From positions 1 to 45,295 of the forward strand of contig JACRER010000029.1 of the NCBI GenBank assembly GCA_016234365.1: a stretch of 45,295 bases of DNA. The letters are read 5' to 3'. The notes under the pieces were generated by a model. The model worked only from the letters and a program-made list of their open reading frames with translations, had not been told where the DNA came from and did not search any database. Origin of the DNA: Elusimicrobiota bacterium (GTDB lineage: Bacteria; Elusimicrobiota; Elusimicrobia; Elusimicrobiales; UBA9959). This document shows, in pieces, positions 25,300-32,242 of this stretch; the first letter of the stretch is position 1; every line of letters begins with the position of its first letter. The position numbers and the translations under genes are program-made.

Positions 25300-25632
25300 G
25301 TGAAAATGGCGCAAACTGTAGAATCCAGTGGTCCCATGTTATACCTGCTGGATGACCAGCCTCGCGTTATCCAGAGGATCGGGCCGTATAGTGAAGCCTT
25401 AAACCAGACATTCGTAGCCACTCCGGATGGGACCTTCTCTAAATGCATGACGGATAAATTAAAAAATGCCGCAGATATATCGCAGTTCACTCCCGTAAAA
25501 ACCGGCAGCCGCTATAGGCTTGTCGGCGACGTGGAAAAGCCCACAGGCGGTAAACTGTTTATGTATATAACGTGCATATATGAGGATAACGGCTGGTTCC
25601 CGCAAAAACTTAAGGAGTGCGGCGGTAAATGA
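25300..25632 (+). CDS. Hypothetical protein, maybe 3' part of the preceding gene
   Basis: The frame opens at GTG 25300, or ATG 25306, right after the upstream TAG and encodes about 110 residues. It shows a beta-rich pattern (SRYRLVGDVEKPTGGKLFMYI) and two cysteines. No signal peptide and no ribosome-binding site are visible, although the neighbour is secreted. That makes either translational coupling or a frameshifted single gene plausible. Not recognised. Confidence 0.5.
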   Translation: MKMAQTVESSGPMLYLLDDQPRVIQRIGPYSEALNQTFVATPDGTFSKCMTDKLKNAADISQFTPVKTGSRYRLVGDVEKPTGGKLFMYITCIYEDNGWFPQKLKECGGK

Positions 25633-25653
25633 CGCGGGCGGCGTAAGGTATGG

Positions 25654-25959
25654 TTATTTTGTGCCGGGCTGGATTATTTCGCAATGCGCCTGTATCAGTT
25701 CGCGGAACTCAGGGGAGATGTTGTGCCAGTCCAGCAGGTCAACGCGGTAGGGCAGATCCGATTCCTCAAAAACAGCCTGCAGTTGCGTCATGGCCCGGGG
25801 TTCCAGCCGTGACTTGCCCACTATGGCCAGGTCCAGGTCCGACCAGCTTTGAAACACCCCGTGAATGCGCGACCCGAATCCGCGTACTTCCACTCCCGGC
25901 AGGAACTCCTGAAGTATCCTTTTGATGATCACCATGTGCTCCGGCTTAATCCCGGTCAT
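25654..25959 (-). CDS. MNT-domain nucleotidyltransferase antitoxin (MntA-like)
   Basis: This 101-residue protein has the minimal nucleotidyltransferase active site GS-x10-DxD (Gly29-Ser30, Asp41, Asp43; GFGSRIHG and SDLDLAI) and a third acidic residue in YRVDLLDW. In type VII toxin-antitoxin systems MntA AMPylates a tyrosine of the HepT toxin and so neutralises it. It overlaps the upstream hepT gene by 14 bp, as expected of a pair translated together. Confidence 0.87.
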   Translation of the reverse strand: MTGIKPEHMVIIKRILQEFLPGVEVRGFGSRIHGVFQSWSDLDLAIVGKSRLEPRAMTQLQAVFEESDLPYRVDLLDWHNISPEFRELIQAHCEIIQPGTK

Positions 25960-26365
25960 TTTGCTTTTCTTTTAGTTTCTTCAGAAGATACAGGCAGTCA
26001 GGCAGGAACTCCTGTGCGGCGGCGAACACCTCCGCAGCTTTTTCTTTGTCGTAAATATGACTGGTCTGGTTGCGCATCTTTAAGTAGTGGAACCAGTTTT
26101 CCGGCGCTTTGATCAGCCCCAGTTCGTGGCCTACGCGGAAAAGGTCTTTGTTGTTCAGGCTGTCGGCCTTTTCCAGGCCGTAGATGTCAAGATAGCGTCT
26201 TATCATCTTCCAGGAAAGCTCAAAGGTAAATTCAAAACGCTGAATGACCCCGTCGCGCAGCAGCACGCGCTCGTCGGTTTCCGGCGCCAGGGCGCTCTTC
26301 TCGTAAAGTTCCAGTGATAATTTAAAAGCCTTGCAAGCTTTCTCAAGACTGTTCAGGTCCAGCAT
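25946..26365 (-). CDS. HEPN-domain toxin (HepT-like, HI0074 family)
   Basis: This 139-residue all-helical protein carries the HEPN RNase motif R-x4-H-x-Y as R98-NQTS-H103-I-Y105. His and Arg are catalytic in HEPN RNases, and the Tyr is the residue AMPylated by MntA in characterised type VII pairs. ATG 26365 was chosen for its GGAG and correct family length; a longer frame to 26410 adds an unrelated stretch. Gene order is toxin then antitoxin. The pair lies inside the repeat-bounded island. Confidence 0.87.
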   Translation of the reverse strand: MLDLNSLEKACKAFKLSLELYEKSALAPETDERVLLRDGVIQRFEFTFELSWKMIRRYLDIYGLEKADSLNNKDLFRVGHELGLIKAPENWFHYLKMRNQTSHIYDKEKAAEVFAAAQEFLPDCLYLLKKLKEKQNDRD

Positions 26366-26499
26366 ATAACGTCTCCATTTAAAGCCGGTTGGATATCTCC
26401 AATATATCAAATTTTCCGTAATGCGACCGCCTTGTTTTTGTTTAGGACATGTTTTGTGCGTTGATCCGCGTTTAACAACAGGGGTATATTTGTGGTGGA

Positions 26500-26646
26500 T
26501 TAAAGCGGGGGCGGTGTGGCAAGCAGCTTTGTGTCGGGATGTGTGAATAGAGCGGGTTTCGCCCCGTCTTCATCAAAAGGGTGCGCGGACACCTTTACCG
26601 CAGTGCCATATGCCGTCACTTCCCTGAAAACAAGGTTGTCTTCCAT
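26500..26646 (-). CDS. Chimeric 48-residue ORF on the duplicated padR promoter
   Basis: The second padR promoter copy is intact and its ATG (26646) starts an open frame. Codons 1-11 are those of padR (MEDNLVFREVT). From there it continues in frame into AYGTAVKVSAHPFDEDG... and stops after 48 codons. The segment EVTAYGTAVKV resembles the C-terminal end of YbjQ/UPF0145 proteins, so this may be a truncated ybjQ-like gene captured at the junction. Whether it is translated is unknown. Confidence 0.45.
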   Translation of the reverse strand: MEDNLVFREVTAYGTAVKVSAHPFDEDGAKPALFTHPDTKLLATPPPL

Positions 26647-26782
26647 ATGTAGAACATCGTAGTAGATATTCTGTATTACGTCAAGCGGGGCAGCCCGGTA
26701 TAATGCGCAATCCTCTTCTCCGCTGTTAAATTCTTTACCTCCACTGGCGCGGGGCCTCTCAGATAAAAGGCCGGACCGGAGG
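26614..26782. repeat. Direct repeat copy 2
   Basis: This is the second copy of the 23578-23745 sequence. Relative to copy 1 the far upstream in-frame ATG is changed to ATA, one base is inserted near 26750, and two other bases differ. Promoter hexamers and the palindrome are identical. It ends 7 bp before the -35 box of the rightward gene. Confidence 0.93.
26656..26684 (-). promoter_or_regulatory. Second copy of the padR-type promoter
   Basis: TTGACG (26684-26679) and TACGAT (26661-26656) with 17-bp spacing are retained from copy 1. It would drive the chimeric ORF leftward, again almost leaderless. Confidence 0.5.
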
Positions 26783-26788
26783 TTGATG

Positions 26789-26817
26789 TTGCTTCCCTGC
26801 GACTTATATATTATTAT
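26789..26817 (+). promoter_or_regulatory. Predicted promoter for the DUF1302/DUF1329 operon
   Basis: TTGCTT (26789-26794) and TATTAT (26812-26817) are 17 bp apart. Transcription would begin near 26824, about 15 nt before the GTG start, leaving room for the GGGGGG ribosome-binding site. Confidence 0.55.
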
Positions 26818-26838
26818 GGTCCATAGGGGGGCGTTTTC

Positions 26839-28494
26839 GTGTTCAGCTACGCTGTCTCAATTGATCTGCTGGAATCAGCGTGCCTTATAAGATTTAAGGC
26901 CGGTTCAACCGCTTTGTTTCAATGGGCTTTTATACTGATCCTGTTCACGCAGCCTGTCCGCGCTTTTCCTGTTCCCGCCGGGAGGGACGTGCGCATAAGC
27001 TGGAACAATTCCCTGCGCTGCAACCGCGCGGTAAGAATGCAGAAACGCGACCCTCTCATCGCCAGCAACGCGGCCTATGACCAGGGCGACGCGCTTTTTG
27101 ACCGCTACGCCGCCATCAGCAGCCGGCTCGACCTTCTCAGCGAGTTCGACCTGAGCTACCGCGAACGGTACGGGCTGCGCGTCACCGGCGCCGCCTGGTA
27201 TGACACGGCGTACGGGACCCATGGCCGCGACAACCCCGCCGCGCTGGGAGCGGGCGCGGCGCCTTCGAGCTATGTTGACGGCAGGTTCACCCCCTACGTC
27301 AGGCACTATTACAAAGGGCCCTGGGGCGAACTGCTTGACGCCTTTGTCTTTGGCTCGTTCGACGCCGGGCAGACCGTCTGGAGCGTTAAAGCGGGGCGGC
27401 ACGCCCTGGTCTGGGGCGAATCCCTGTTCGGCAGCGCGCACGCGGTCTCCTACTCCCAGGCGCCCAGCGACGGCCTGAAGGCGCTGGCCAGCCCGGGCGC
27501 GTCGGCCAAAGAAACCGCGCTGCCGCTGAACCAGGTGTCGTTGCAGACGCAGCTCAGCCCCGAACTTTCCGTTGCGGCCCAACTGGGGTTCGAATGGCGC
27601 CCCAACCGCATCGCCGAAGGCGGAACCTTTTTCGGAGCGGGCGACGGCGTAAATGAAGGCCCCGATGTGAACCGCCTCTCCCCGGTAAAAGGCGGCAGCG
27701 GCGACGCCGGGCTCGGACTCTACCTGCGGCCGGCCTGGCTGGACGGCATGCTGGGCTTCTACGTGCGCCGCTTCGACGATAAAGGCGGCTGGCTGGCCCA
27801 GGCGGCCGGCGGGGGGCTGACGCGCGCGGTCTACGCCAGGGATATAGGGCTGGTGGGCGTGACCCTTTCCAAGCTCATCGGCGGCGCTTCCGTAGGCGCC
27901 GAGTTCTCCCATCGCAGCGGGGACCCGCTGGTCAGCGACGCCGCGGCTTCCGCCGGGGCGGCCGGCGGTTATAAAGGGGCAAGGGGGGATACCTGGCACG
28001 GGCTCCTCAACGCCGTGAAAAGTTTCGGCCCCGGCCCGCTCTCTGATACGTCCGTGCTTTCAGCGGAAGTCGCCTGGTCCGGGCTGCGCCGCGTAACGCA
28101 TGAACCGCAACTCTACAGGGCCAGGGGCTATCTCGCTTCCTGCGATACAAGTTCCAACCTGCGGGGCTGCGCGGATAAAGAATTTATGAGCCTGGCTTTG
28201 TCCTTTGTGCCGACCTGGCTGCAGGTGTATCCCGGTGTGGACCTGGACATGCCCCTGTTCTTTTCCAGGAACTTCGGCAACGCCCCTTCGAACGGGGGAG
28301 GCAGCGACGGGTTCACCGCCTATAAGGCCGGGTTTACGGCCAAGGCCTACGCCCGCCATCAATTCGACCTGGCCTATACCGGCTACTGGCAGAAAATCGG
28401 GAAAGCCCCGGATTCCGTATTCGGCTCCAGGGTTCTTGGCGCGCCCTACAAGGACAAGGGCTGGCTGTCATTTACCTATCAGTTCGCTTTCTGA
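26839..28494 (+). CDS. DUF1302 family outer-membrane protein
   Basis: This 551-residue protein starts at GTG 26839 after a GGGGGG site, with a signal peptide after a longer than usual n-region (QWAFILILFTQPVRA). The mature protein is a predicted beta barrel with alternating hydrophobic strands and the C-terminal signal SFTYQFAF. DUF1302 motifs include the start of the mature part and KAGRHALVWGESLF. DUF1302 proteins usually pair with DUF1329 proteins, and are known mostly from proteobacteria in hydrophobic-compound or lipid transport clusters (from memory). The pair is intact here, but the RND exporter that often accompanies it is absent. Confidence 0.85.
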   Translation: MFSYAVSIDLLESACLIRFKAGSTALFQWAFILILFTQPVRAFPVPAGRDVRISWNNSLRCNRAVRMQKRDPLIASNAAYDQGDALFDRYAAISSRLDLLSEFDLSYRERYGLRVTGAAWYDTAYGTHGRDNPAALGAGAAPSSYVDGRFTPYVRHYYKGPWGELLDAFVFGSFDAGQTVWSVKAGRHALVWGESLFGSAHAVSYSQAPSDGLKALASPGASAKETALPLNQVSLQTQLSPELSVAAQLGFEWRPNRIAEGGTFFGAGDGVNEGPDVNRLSPVKGGSGDAGLGLYLRPAWLDGMLGFYVRRFDDKGGWLAQAAGGGLTRAVYARDIGLVGVTLSKLIGGASVGAEFSHRSGDPLVSDAAASAGAAGGYKGARGDTWHGLLNAVKSFGPGPLSDTSVLSAEVAWSGLRRVTHEPQLYRARGYLASCDTSSNLRGCADKEFMSLALSFVPTWLQVYPGVDLDMPLFFSRNFGNAPSNGGGSDGFTAYKAGFTAKAYARHQFDLAYTGYWQKIGKAPDSVFGSRVLGAPYKDKGWLSFTYQFAF

Positions 28495-28509
28495 AGAGGG
28501 GGAAAACCT

Positions 28510-29892
28510 GTGACCATTATGAAATACGCAACGCCGCTGCTGTTAGCGCTGTTCCTCGCCGGCATTACGCGCGCGGCCGGTCCCGGCGGGTTGCCGCAAG
28601 CGCTGCGGCCCGGCGGCGCGCTTACGCCTTTCGGCGCCGAAAAAGCCGCCAACAGCGAGGGCAGCATCCCGGCTTACACCGGCGGCCTGCAGGCCGCCGA
28701 CATACCCGCGGATTTCCAGAAAGACTCCGGACGCTGGACCGATCCCTTCGCCGGGGAAAAGCCGCTTTTCTCCATCACCGCAAAGAACATGGGCGAGTAT
28801 GTCGGCAGACTCAGCGAAACCAGCAAGGCTTTATTGCGGCAGTACCCCTCATACCGCATGGACGTCTATCCCAGCCACCGAAGCGTCGCTTATCCCGACC
28901 GGGTGCTGGAGAATATCCTGAAGAACGCCGTGAACGCCCGGCTGGCCAGGAACGGGCTGGCGCTTGAAGGCGCGGCAGGCGGCATCCCGTTCCCCGTCCC
29001 GAAGAACGGCAACGAGGCGATGTGGAACCATATGCTGGTCTACAACGGCTATCCGGCCGAATACCGCGGGCGCAACTGGTACGTGGACAGCAGGGGCCGC
29101 GCCGTCAATACCGGGGACCTGAGGGTATCGCTGGAGAGCAAATACTACACCCTGAAAGCGGGACCCGAAGAACTGAAGACGAGGGGGAATTCTTTTTTCG
29201 AGGCGGCTTACAACTTCACCGCTCCGCCCAACGCGGCGGGCAACGCCGCCTATTCCGTGGATACCCTGGACCCGGTGGCCCAGCCGCGCCGCGCCTGGAG
29301 CTATTCTGCCGCCTCCCGCCGCACGCGGCTTTCGCCGGACTTTAGCTACGACACGCCGATAGCCTCGCAAGGCGGAATAACCAATTACGACGAAGGATAT
29401 TTATTCCTGGGCAGGCTGGACATGTTCGACTTTAAGCTGCTCGGCAAGCGGGAGATGTATATCCCCTATAACGATTACAAACTGGTGTTCCAGGCCAAGT
29501 CTTCGCAGGTCCTGACCCCGGACCACCTGAGCCCGGACTTCGTAAGGTGGGAACTGCACCGCGTCTGGGTGGTGGAGGCCGCCCGTAAACCCGGAAAAAA
29601 ACACAAGCTGTCCCGCAGGGTATTCTACCTGGACGAGGACTGGAGCGGGGCCGGCATGAGCGACGCCTATAGCCGCAACGACCAGCTCAGCAAGGGCATG
29701 TTCATGGCCGAAACCCCGCTCTACGACGCGCAGATGCCCCTGGCCAGGTGCTACTGGGCCTACGATCTGCTGGACCACAGGTACACCCTTATCCAGCATT
29801 TCGGCGACCCGGGGATGGGCTACCGGCTTAAGCCCGGCGGGTTCCCGCCCCAGACCTTTACGCCGGAAGCGCTGCCGAACCGGGGGCGTTGA
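28510..29892 (+). CDS. DUF1329 family periplasmic protein
   Basis: This 460-residue protein has a signal peptide (ATPLLLALFLAGITRAAG) and DUF1329 signatures: LTPFGAEKAANSEGSIPAYTG near the N-terminus, YPSHRSVAYPD and the C-terminal GMYMAE-like region KGMFMAETPLYD. DUF1329 proteins are predicted to share the LolB-like barrel fold and to carry hydrophobic ligands. The GTG at 28510 sits 7 nt after GAGGGGG; ATG 28519 is an alternative. It is 15 nt downstream of the DUF1302 gene, and the sensor kinase starts 3 nt after it. Confidence 0.87.
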   Translation: MTIMKYATPLLLALFLAGITRAAGPGGLPQALRPGGALTPFGAEKAANSEGSIPAYTGGLQAADIPADFQKDSGRWTDPFAGEKPLFSITAKNMGEYVGRLSETSKALLRQYPSYRMDVYPSHRSVAYPDRVLENILKNAVNARLARNGLALEGAAGGIPFPVPKNGNEAMWNHMLVYNGYPAEYRGRNWYVDSRGRAVNTGDLRVSLESKYYTLKAGPEELKTRGNSFFEAAYNFTAPPNAAGNAAYSVDTLDPVAQPRRAWSYSAASRRTRLSPDFSYDTPIASQGGITNYDEGYLFLGRLDMFDFKLLGKREMYIPYNDYKLVFQAKSSQVLTPDHLSPDFVRWELHRVWVVEAARKPGKKHKLSRRVFYLDEDWSGAGMSDAYSRNDQLSKGMFMAETPLYDAQMPLARCYWAYDLLDHRYTLIQHFGDPGMGYRLKPGGFPPQTFTPEALPNRGR

Positions 29893-29895
29893 TAT

Positions 29896-31770
29896 ATGAA
29901 TTGGCTCATACCGCACTTCTGGGACCGGCTGAACTTGCAGGCGCGCTTAGCGCTGATAGTGGCCCTGTTCACGCTCTTAACCGCGATAGGCACCGCATAT
30001 CAAGCCTCCCGCCGGATAGTCCGCAAAACCCAGCTGGGATTGACGGTTGAATACAACCGGCAGATGGACATACTGGAGTCCGTCGCCATGAGCGCGGCCT
30101 TCGCCGACGGCAAGGACCGCGCCGATTTCAGCGTGGAACGCATAAAGAGCGTATTCGCAAATTACAGGTACGGCGAGGACGTAAGCCAGATCAGCTTTCA
30201 GGACACCTCGGAAGTGTCCGTTTTCAGCCGGGCCTTCGAGGTTGAACTTACCGCGCCGTTATTCTTTTCCCGCTGGTGCGGACTGGAAATTATCGACCTC
30301 AACAGGCCGATCATAGCCGACGGGGTGTATTACGGGCTGCTTTCCCTTTCCATGTCGCCTAACAACAGCATCAACCAGGCCTGGGCCGATTACCTGTACC
30401 TGGTGCGCGTGACGCTGGCTTCCTTTGCGCTGGTGCTGTTCAGCATCTGGATCGTTCTGCGCACATCCTTAAACCCGCTGCTGACCCTGGCCGAAGCCAG
30501 CCGGGCCATGACCGGGGGGAACCTGTCCGTGCGCGTTGCGGTAACCGGCAGCCCCGAGCTGCGCGCGGTCCTGCTGGCCTTTAACAAAATGGCCGCCGGC
30601 TTCCAGGAAACGCTCGCCTCGCTGCGGGAGAGCGAGTCGCGCCTGCGCCAACTCTCCGAATGGCTGCCGCAGCTGGTGTGGACTACCAAGCCCGACGGGC
30701 ATTGCGATTATCTCAACCGGCGGTGGCTGGAATACACGGGCGTGCCGGAGGCCGGGCAGCTCGGCTACGGCTGGCTGGAGCGGCTCCACCCGGACGACCG
30801 CGCGCCTGCCGTGGCCGCGTGGGAGGCGGCCGTAGCTTCCGGCGCGGATTTCAAGACCGAGTACAGGATACGCCGCCACGACGGCGAATACCGCTGGTTC
30901 GACACAAGGGCCGTGCGGCTTCGCAACGCGCAGGGACAGGCCGTGAAATGGTTCGGTTCCAACACGGACATCACCGAGCGCAAGCGGGAGGAAGCCGCGA
31001 AAGACGCCCTGGTGGCGGCGCTTGAGGAAAAGGAACAGGAGATAGTGAAGTTCCTTTACGCCGCCACCCACGACCTGCGCGCCCCGCTGGTAAATATCCA
31101 GGGATACAGCGAATACCTGGAGAAATACATAAAAGATCTCCGGGAAACCCCGGCGCTGGCGGCCGCGCCCCCAGAGGCGAAGGCCAAAGTCTCCCGGCTC
31201 CTGGCGGAAAGAATACCCGAAGCCCTGGGGTACATAACCGGCGGAGTGCGGAAAATGAACCGGCTGATAAACGCGCTCATCAAAGTCGCCCGCGTCGGCC
31301 GGCTGGAATTCGACGCGAAACCATTGGATATGGACGCGCTGCTCAAAAGCGTGTTGAGCACGTTCGCTTTCGATCTGGAAAGGAACGGCGCCGCGGTGAA
31401 GGTCGGCGCGCTGCCCGGCTGCAAAGGCGACTCCGGAGCCATAAACCAGGTCTTCGTCAATCTTATCGGCAACGCCATCAAATACCGCGACGGCGGCAGG
31501 AAACTCGAGATCGCCGTGAGCGGGAAGCTGAAGGACGCGAATACCGCGCTGTATTCGGTCCGCAGCAACGGGCAGGAAATAAGCGCGTCCGACCTGGAAA
31601 AGATCTGGGACTTGTTTTACAGGGTGCCCTCCGGCTCCCCCGCCGGCGAAGCGGGCGAGGGCATAGGCCTGACCATCGCAAAGCGCATTGTTACGCTGAG
31701 CGGCGGCAGGATCTGGGCTGAATCAAAAGAAGGCGAAGGGGCGGAGTTTTTTATCGAACTGCCGGTATAG
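29896..31770 (+). CDS. Sensor histidine kinase with degenerate G1 box
   Basis: This 624-residue protein has a transmembrane helix (about 18-35), a periplasmic sensor loop (about 40-165), a second helix (about 172-192), HAMP, PAS_3 (about 250-365) and HisKA with the His in YAATHDLRAPLVN. In HATPase_c the N box (NLIGNAIKYRD) and G2 (GEGIGLTIA) are intact. The G1 box, normally DxGxGI, reads VRSNGQEIS (about 554-562), so the adenine-contacting Asp is replaced by Ser. It is coupled to DUF1302/DUF1329 upstream and to a response regulator 6 nt downstream, so it probably senses an envelope or lipid signal; kinase strength is uncertain. Confidence 0.9.
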   Translation: MNWLIPHFWDRLNLQARLALIVALFTLLTAIGTAYQASRRIVRKTQLGLTVEYNRQMDILESVAMSAAFADGKDRADFSVERIKSVFANYRYGEDVSQISFQDTSEVSVFSRAFEVELTAPLFFSRWCGLEIIDLNRPIIADGVYYGLLSLSMSPNNSINQAWADYLYLVRVTLASFALVLFSIWIVLRTSLNPLLTLAEASRAMTGGNLSVRVAVTGSPELRAVLLAFNKMAAGFQETLASLRESESRLRQLSEWLPQLVWTTKPDGHCDYLNRRWLEYTGVPEAGQLGYGWLERLHPDDRAPAVAAWEAAVASGADFKTEYRIRRHDGEYRWFDTRAVRLRNAQGQAVKWFGSNTDITERKREEAAKDALVAALEEKEQEIVKFLYAATHDLRAPLVNIQGYSEYLEKYIKDLRETPALAAAPPEAKAKVSRLLAERIPEALGYITGGVRKMNRLINALIKVARVGRLEFDAKPLDMDALLKSVLSTFAFDLERNGAAVKVGALPGCKGDSGAINQVFVNLIGNAIKYRDGGRKLEIAVSGKLKDANTALYSVRSNGQEISASDLEKIWDLFYRVPSGSPAGEAGEGIGLTIAKRIVTLSGGRIWAESKEGEGAEFFIELPV

Positions 31771-31776
31771 CACCTT

Positions 31777-32175
31777 ATGAAGATCGACGGACGGCTTAAC
31801 ATCCTTATCGCGGAAGACGACGACGGCCACGCCCGGCTGATACGGCTGGGCCTGGAAGAAGCGGGGTTGCGCAACCCGGTCGTAAGGTTCAAGGACGGCG
31901 CCGAGGCCTGGGATTTTATTTCCTGCAAACGCAGCCCTTGCCTTCAGGCGGAGAGCCGCTACCTGCTGCTCCTGGACCTGCGTATGCCTAATATGGGCGG
32001 CATAGAGCTGTTGCGGCTGTTAAAGGCCTCTCCCGACATCCGGAACGTCCAGGTAATACTTGTTTCCACCACCGACGACCCCGCGGACATGGACATCTGC
32101 CGCAAGCTTGGGTGCTCCGACTTCCTGTCCAAGCCGGTAAATGTCGGTCTGTTGGCCGGCCTGATAAAGAGCTGA
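31777..32175 (+). CDS. Single-domain response regulator (Rcp1-like)
   Basis: This 132-residue protein is only a receiver domain: acidic residues in ILIAEDDDGHA, phospho-acceptor Asp in LLLLDLRMPNMGG, the Thr in VSTTDDP and Lys in FLSKPVN. No DNA-binding output is attached. The gene follows the kinase by 6 nt, so the two form a two-component pair; it probably passes phosphate on or acts by protein contact. Confidence 0.92.
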   Translation: MKIDGRLNILIAEDDDGHARLIRLGLEEAGLRNPVVRFKDGAEAWDFISCKRSPCLQAESRYLLLLDLRMPNMGGIELLRLLKASPDIRNVQVILVSTTDDPADMDICRKLGCSDFLSKPVNVGLLAGLIKS

Positions 32176-32182
32176 GCGCTGC

Positions 32183-32220
32183 CCTGTCCACTTGACAGGC
32201 TCCGCCGGTTTTAATGTAAT
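32183..32220 (+). promoter_or_regulatory. Predicted korA promoter with inverted repeat
   Basis: TTGACA (32192-32197) and TGTAAT (32215-32220) are 17 bp apart, with transcription expected near 32227 and the korA ATG at 32243. An inverted repeat CCTGTC/GACAGG (32183-32199) overlaps the -35 box. It could be an operator for the operon or a weak hairpin ending the response-regulator transcript. Confidence 0.6.
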
Positions 32221-32242
32221 CAGGGTGGGAGCAGGGGGGGCG

